Below the pieces are notes generated by a model. That model was given only the letters and a program-made list of their open reading frames with translations. It had not been told where the DNA came from and ran no database searches. A stretch of DNA of 64,000 bases, taken from contig OZ231126.1 in assembly GCA_965153355.1 (NCBI GenBank), positions 70,370,001-70,434,000 of the forward strand, read 5' to 3'. Position numbers and translations under genes: made by a program. Below are positions 59,711-64,000 of this stretch, piece after piece (position 1 is the stretch's first letter; each line of letters opens with the position of its first letter). This DNA is from Flaccisagitta enflata. Its lineage: Eukaryota > Chaetognatha > Sagittoidea > Aphragmophora.

Positions 59711-59894
59711 TTGACTTTGGCTCCCGTTGAAACACAAATGTTGCCTTCGGAAGAACGCTGTCTTAATCTCTACGTAAAATCAATGAAATCGTGTCGCAAG
59801 CTATTTTTAAAACTGTATATACAGCTATATAATTGAATCTTGATTTGAAATTCGCACCTGCAAGGGCACTCTCTCTCAATGACTGAGGACATCA

Positions 59895-60130
59895 GCTACC
59901 CCAGTCGCGTGCAGATGGGCAGGGGCCGTAATTGAGGTCACCAGATTATTTGGGCAGGAGCAGTGAGGTCAAAAACCGCAAAACCCCCAAAAAAGTAAAG
60001 CGTGACAGATGGACCAACGGACGGACGGACGGACAGATGGATGGACTGACGGACCGACAGACGGACCGGCCAATGGACGGATGGACGGACCAAGCGAAGT
60101 GTAGAGTCGCGTAACATGCAACTGAAAAAA
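59895..60130 (+). mobile_element. H-family element, 5'-truncated
   Basis: CTACCCCAGTCGCGTGCAG, GGGGCCGTAATTGAGGTCAC, GGGCAGGAGCAGTGAGG, (ACGG)n core at 60010-60090 and GTAGAGTCGCGTAACATGC. The AACAAGGCC end is lost and the hairpin is broken. Confidence 0.75.
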
Positions 60131-60143
60131 ATCAGCTTCTGTA

Positions 60144-60652
60144 CAGTAGATGTCGTCTAGACTTGGAAATACGGGGGCCCTCATATCCTTATTACCTTTT
60201 GTGCAAATGAAATGAAACTGTGTGTGTATAATGCTTATGTCCTATAGGGTTGACGATGGGGTATGGCAGCTCTGTTAATAGAAAATTCTTTTGAATATTC
60301 TAAATCAAATACGCTTGGTTAGATCAGCTTCTGGAATTGGTCTAGTGGTTAACTCACTTGATTTCAGATTTATCTTGAACAGTTTATTTAACCAAAGGTT
60401 CCAGGTTCGAATCTCAGACAGGTTTTGCACTTTAAGCAAATGGATGAAGCTGAAATTCTGCAAAAAAAGTGATTGATCCTAAAATTTTATACTTAATGTT
60501 TTTTTCCTAGGGTAAGCCGTAGAGGAATGCCACACCCCATCGTCAACCCTTTAGGATTTATATATCATATCAGCAAAATATCAGTCCCCTCACTATACTA
60601 ATGCTCAGGTTATGAGCTCCCCCGTATTTCCAAGTCTAGACGACATCTACTG
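60144..60652. mobile_element. MITE, 509 bp, with internal tRNA-like sequence
   Basis: Ends CAGTAGATGTCGTCTAGACT and complement, with TA on both sides (60142-60143, 60653-60654). The arms also pair further in (GGTTGACGATGGGGTATGGC against GCCACACCCCATCGTCAACC), a subterminal inverted repeat of over 100 bp. The centre holds the tRNA-like region. Confidence 0.9.
60331..60424 (+). tRNA. tRNA-like sequence / pol III box A and B (pseudo-tRNA)
   Basis: Box A-like TGGTCTAGTGG at 60338-60348 and a box B GGTTCGAATCT at 60404-60414. The spacing of 66 bp is about 22 bp longer than in a standard tRNA, which would fit an intron or insertion. The T-arm stem pairs poorly and no acceptor stem closes cleanly, so a functional tRNA is unlikely. 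A transposon-captured tRNA relic or a pol III promoter is more plausible. Confidence 0.4.
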
Positions 60653-60654
60653 TA

Positions 60655-61192
60655 TCAACATGAAAATCGTTCGCATCAAATCTTTGCTTTGATTCCATGG
60701 TGATATTAACCCGCTTTCTACTTCAGACCAAGGCTTAAGTAAACGCTGCTAGCTATCGTCAGTATCGCCGAAAATATTTTTTGAAAATAGATTTGAATTC
60801 AGAATTGTGAGTTCTACACGGTGATTATGCGTAGTTAAGCGAATGGGCCTTAATATGAGCTCAGGGGATGATATTCCGACAGCTTATCAGTTTTCTACAA
60901 AATGTAATGATTTTCAGCAAAAAAAAAACACACTAGTTGATCAATATGACCAAGTATGACAGTCTTAAATAATAATCAAATCATATTTAATTGTTTTCTG
61001 TCATATGTTCCATCCAATGAGCGATTAAGAATTTTCCGCCATCTTTTTTTCCCCTCCCTTTCTCTCACGATCGCTGCAGTTTAGTAGCCTAATTCTGATA
61101 AGGAAATTCATTGGGCCCTACAACCCCTTGACCTGGGAGGCTGGGTCAATAAAACAGATACTTGGTAGTCCACATTCTTCTTTCATTCTTTA
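60655..61192. other. Unannotated stretch
   Basis: No gene or known repeat recognised. Confidence 0.4.
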
Positions 61193-61258
61193 TTTTTAGT
61201 TGCGGGCACGCAACTCTATAAGAGACTCTGTCCGTCCGTCAGTCCGTCGGTCACACTC
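61193..61258 (-). mobile_element. H-family hairpin-end fragment
   Basis: TTTTTAGTTGCGGGCACGCA hairpin, CTATAAGAGACTCTGTCC, (GTCC/GTCG) tetramers, then unrelated sequence. Confidence 0.5.
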
Positions 61259-61404
61259 GAGTTGTCACGCTTGAGTTGGAAACGAAAAAGATGGACAGAC
61301 AAACATGCAGTAGGTAATAGAGACTGCGAAAGGGTTGGTGTACTAGTACTACGGACTGACATGGAGAGACATGGCAAAAGACATACGATAGCTAGAGTGA
61401 AAAA

Positions 61405-62650
61405 TAGCGTTAGATGGTCAGCGGTACCCATTGCCCCTATGTGAGTGTATGTAGGTGTGAGGTGGTTAGAGGGGCAGCGACCCGAAGGGCCCGATGACCT
61501 ATGCTGTTTTTATTTGAGCCTCAAGGCTGGAATTGGGGCCTTGAGGCTGGAATTGGGGCCTCAATCTTGGAATTTTGGCCTCCAGAATAATATTTGAGTC
61601 TTGAGGCTGGTACAAGAGGCTGGTACTATCTTCGCCAAAAGAAACGCGACACCTTCTATCCAGAATAGCTGGGCTTCTAGAGAAGCTAAAGACTTTTTTA
61701 AAAAAACATATTAATTTGCTCCAAAAGATCTACAAAATGAGTCTAATCTGGTAACTGTGTCTTAAAGCGTTTAGAAATGGCATGCAGAAGAAGATAAATG
61801 GACATTTTCAGAATTGATAAAAAATTGTGAAAAAAAGAATAAAAAAAATCGCATTTAAGTTAAGCTTGGTTATCTCAGCTTCTGGAAAAGCCAGATACTT
61901 TTTCTAAAAAAGCAAATTAATCTACATCGAAAAGTCTATAAGATGAGCGCAATATGGATTCTGTATCTCAAGCCGTTTGGAAATGGCAAGCAAAAGAGTA
62001 GACCTGTTTTAAAACTCATAGGCTTGCAAAAACTTTGGACAAATGATGAAAGGTTATCACATCTGTTAATAAAGAAATGGGTTGGAAATCGCATTTCAGA
62101 TTCACAGCCTGGTTTGTTGCTTATGAAAAAAACTTATTTGACTTACAAACTTTTTCAATTACCAAATTTTATCAGAGTATAATCAATAAATCATATCATT
62201 CCCAGGGTGTCGCGTTTCTTTTGGCGAAGATAGTATTTGAGCGTTGGGGCTGAAATTTGGGCCTCAAGGCTGGAGTTTGGGGCAGAAATTGGGGCCTTAA
62301 GGCTGGAGTTTGGGGCTGAAATTGGGGCCTCAAGGCTGAAGTTTGGATCTCGAAGCTGGATTTAGGGCCTCGAGGCTGGGATTTTGGCCAGGTGGCTGAG
62401 ACTTGGGCCAGGAGGCTAGGATTTGGGCCTGGAGGCTGAAATTTGGGCGCGGAGGCTGGGATTTGGGCCCGAGGCTGGAATTTTAGTATGGAGGCTGGGA
62501 TTTGGGCTTTGAGACTGGGATTTGGGTCTGGAGGCTGGGATTAGGGTCTCGAGGCCTGGGGGAGGTAGAAGAAGGAGAAGAAGAAGGAGAAATATCTCCA
62601 CATGTGAAAGCATAGGTCATCGACCCCTTCGGGGCCGCTGCCCAAAAAGC
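61405..62650 (-). mobile_element. G2-family element split by a MITE
   Basis: TTAGATGGTCAGCGGTACCC, GGTGTGAGGTGGTTAGAGG, CGATGACCTATGCTG, GAGGCTGGAATTGGGGCC units, the MITE at 61626-62233, then more units (62240-62560). A GAAGGAGAAG seed and GCATAGGTCATCGACCCC with GGGGCCGCTGCCC follow. Confidence 0.75.
61626..62233. mobile_element. MITE, 608 bp, nested in G2
   Basis: Ends CTATCTTCGCCAAAAGAAAC and complement, with TA on both sides (61624-61625, 62234-62235). The interior holds a diverged tandem duplication of about 190 bp (AGCTTCTGGAAAAGCCAG against GGCTTCTAGAGAAGC), each copy with a K-type GTTTAGAAATGGCA. Confidence 0.9.
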
Positions 62651-62972
62651 AGTGAGACAGACTGACAGACAGGAAGCAGAAGGTCGGAACAACTCAAGCC
62701 GTAGTTGTTGTTTGCTGTGTAAATAAAATGAGGACAAACATGAAACACATTGAAGGTGATGGAAAGGGCAAAGAGAGATAAAAAGAGAGAGACAGAGAGG
62801 AAGAGAGATATCGCTCTGAGCATACCAGCGTAATCGCTAATCACTTTTCAGAGAAAACATAAAGTGATTTCAGTACCGTTAGTCTCGCCCAGTCAGCACA
62901 CCACTGAGGCACCGGGTTTCCACATCCTTAATTCTATCTTCAGTGCCCCCCCCCTTGTCTTATTCGCGCGTA

Positions 62973-63113
62973 ATTTTTAGTCGCGGACACGCGACTCTAC
63001 ACCTTGCCGTGTCGGTCGGTAGGTTACGAATTAGGTTGAACTCCGAGCGATTATTGCATTAAAGCCCCTGCCCAATTGTCCGCGACTGTCTTGCCGTGTA
63101 TCCGGCCTTGTTT
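62973..63113 (-). mobile_element. H-family element, GGAC-hairpin subtype
   Basis: TTTTTAGTCGCGGACACGCG hairpin, ACTCTACACCTTGCCGTG, one or two GGTC units, CCCCTGCCCAATTGTCCGC and CGTGTATCCGGCCTTGTT. Close relative of 10070-10193. Confidence 0.8.
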
Positions 63114-63437
63114 TTCCTATACGCAACCAGCAAAACGAAAACAAAATCAAGACAAATCACGCATATTGTCGATAATTCAAATAGAAAAAAATATCCGACA
63201 CATTTTTCATATCATGAAAGAGGAATCAAAATTTCAAAAAACGCGAGAAGTAATTGAAAAATAACCGAATCGCGGTTTTGAAGTTCAGAAAGGGAGAAAT
63301 CTGATAAAAAAATATCCCCAAATACTTTTTGGCAAAAAAATTTTAATTGAATTGTTGTGTATCGGAAACTTGGGTATCACGAGAGAGAGAGAAAAAGGCG
63401 TAAGCGAGGTTAATTCTCCGAGGGTGAGCCCAACACA

Positions 63438-63652
<215 letters not shown>

Positions 63653-63660
63653 GTATTGTG

Positions 63661-63875
63661 AACAAGGCTAACACCTATATGTCGCGTGCGAAACTTACAT
63701 TTAGAATGACTTAGAATGACTTAGAATGACTCTTAAATGACCTAAAATGACTTAAAGAAATAATATTGATAAAAAAAGTAAAATTGTGATAGATGGACCG
63801 ACCAACAGACAAACAGTCCGACCGACCGACGGATGGACAAAGCGGGTTGTAGAGTCGTGTGCACGCGACTAAAAA
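63661..63875 (+). mobile_element. H-family element with TAGAATGACT core
   Basis: AACAAGGCTAACACCTATATG, TCGCGTGCGAAACTTAC, TTAGAATGACTTAGAATGAC units, (ACCG/ACAG) tetramers, AAAGCGGGTTGTAGAGTCG and the hairpin ending CACGCGACTAAAAA. Third copy of the AAGTCAT-core subtype. Confidence 0.8.
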
Positions 63876-64000
63876 GCGTAATCGATAGAAGTGACTGAAA
63901 AGCCGAGAAAATGGCTAAAATCAAATTGGATTGGATTTAACGTCAAAGTAGAGTGAAATTCGAGACATGTCACCATTGAGTAGGGTTGAGAAAAAAAAAC

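Overview
This is a eukaryotic, almost certainly metazoan, genomic window with very little gene content. It is AT-rich and dominated by microsatellites, minisatellites and many small non-autonomous transposable elements. I see no complete gene. The best coding feature is the first exon of a rhodopsin-class GPCR (50324-50862, + strand): an N-glycosylatable Asn/Ser-rich ectodomain, TM1 with the G-x-x-x-N motif, then a GTGAGA splice donor. A second candidate is a long Ser/Thr/Gly-rich open frame on the - strand (13031-14197). Transposase remnants occur at about 18215-18556 (hAT/ZMYM1-like) and 25375-25940 (Tc1-like). A neuropeptide-receptor-like exon, TTAGGG-type interstitial repeats and ACGG-bearing elements resembling the bivalve 'pearl' and dipteran mini-me/DINE-1 (Helentron-derived) groups suggest a lophotrochozoan such as a mollusc or annelid. 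That assignment is inference, not proof.

Layout. 1-3350: a CATTTGT minisatellite split by a 2.26-kb foldback element, which itself carries a 584-bp MITE. 4.5-12.7 kb: (GA)n/(ACAG)n arrays and many copies of a short hairpin-ended element, here called the H family. 13-15 kb: the Ser/Thr-rich frame and candidate splice donors. 14.7-17.5 kb: very long (CT)n/(GA)n/(GATA)n arrays. 18-24.6 kb: hAT remnant, MITEs and elements with 'GGGCAGCGGCCCC' ends and a 'GAGGCCCAAATCCCAGCCTT'-type minisatellite (G2 family). 24.6-30.5 kb: Tc1 remnants, two foldbacks with perfect 8-bp target duplications, and a 725-bp (TTG)n array. 31.9-34.0 kb: a purine-only-like tract, (CA)n, (CT)n and a 780-bp (GTG)n array. 34-48 kb: G2 and G3 elements (G3 has a 'CTCTCAGGCCTGAAATCTGC' core), MITEs and more triplet arrays. 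49-51.3 kb: GPCR exon with microsatellite-filled intron start. 51.5-64 kb: further MITEs, CT/TGTC arrays and H/G copies.

The most interesting pattern is architectural. Several unrelated-looking element families each keep conserved ends around a variable tandem-repeat core. The H family keeps the same ends (an AACAAGGCC side and a hairpin-CTAAAAA side) around at least four different cores. The G families hold minisatellites whose unit orientation flips midway. At least ten palindromic MITEs have TA target duplications, and several sit inside the other elements, so insertion order can be read. This looks like a landscape in which mobile elements seed and spread tandem repeats.
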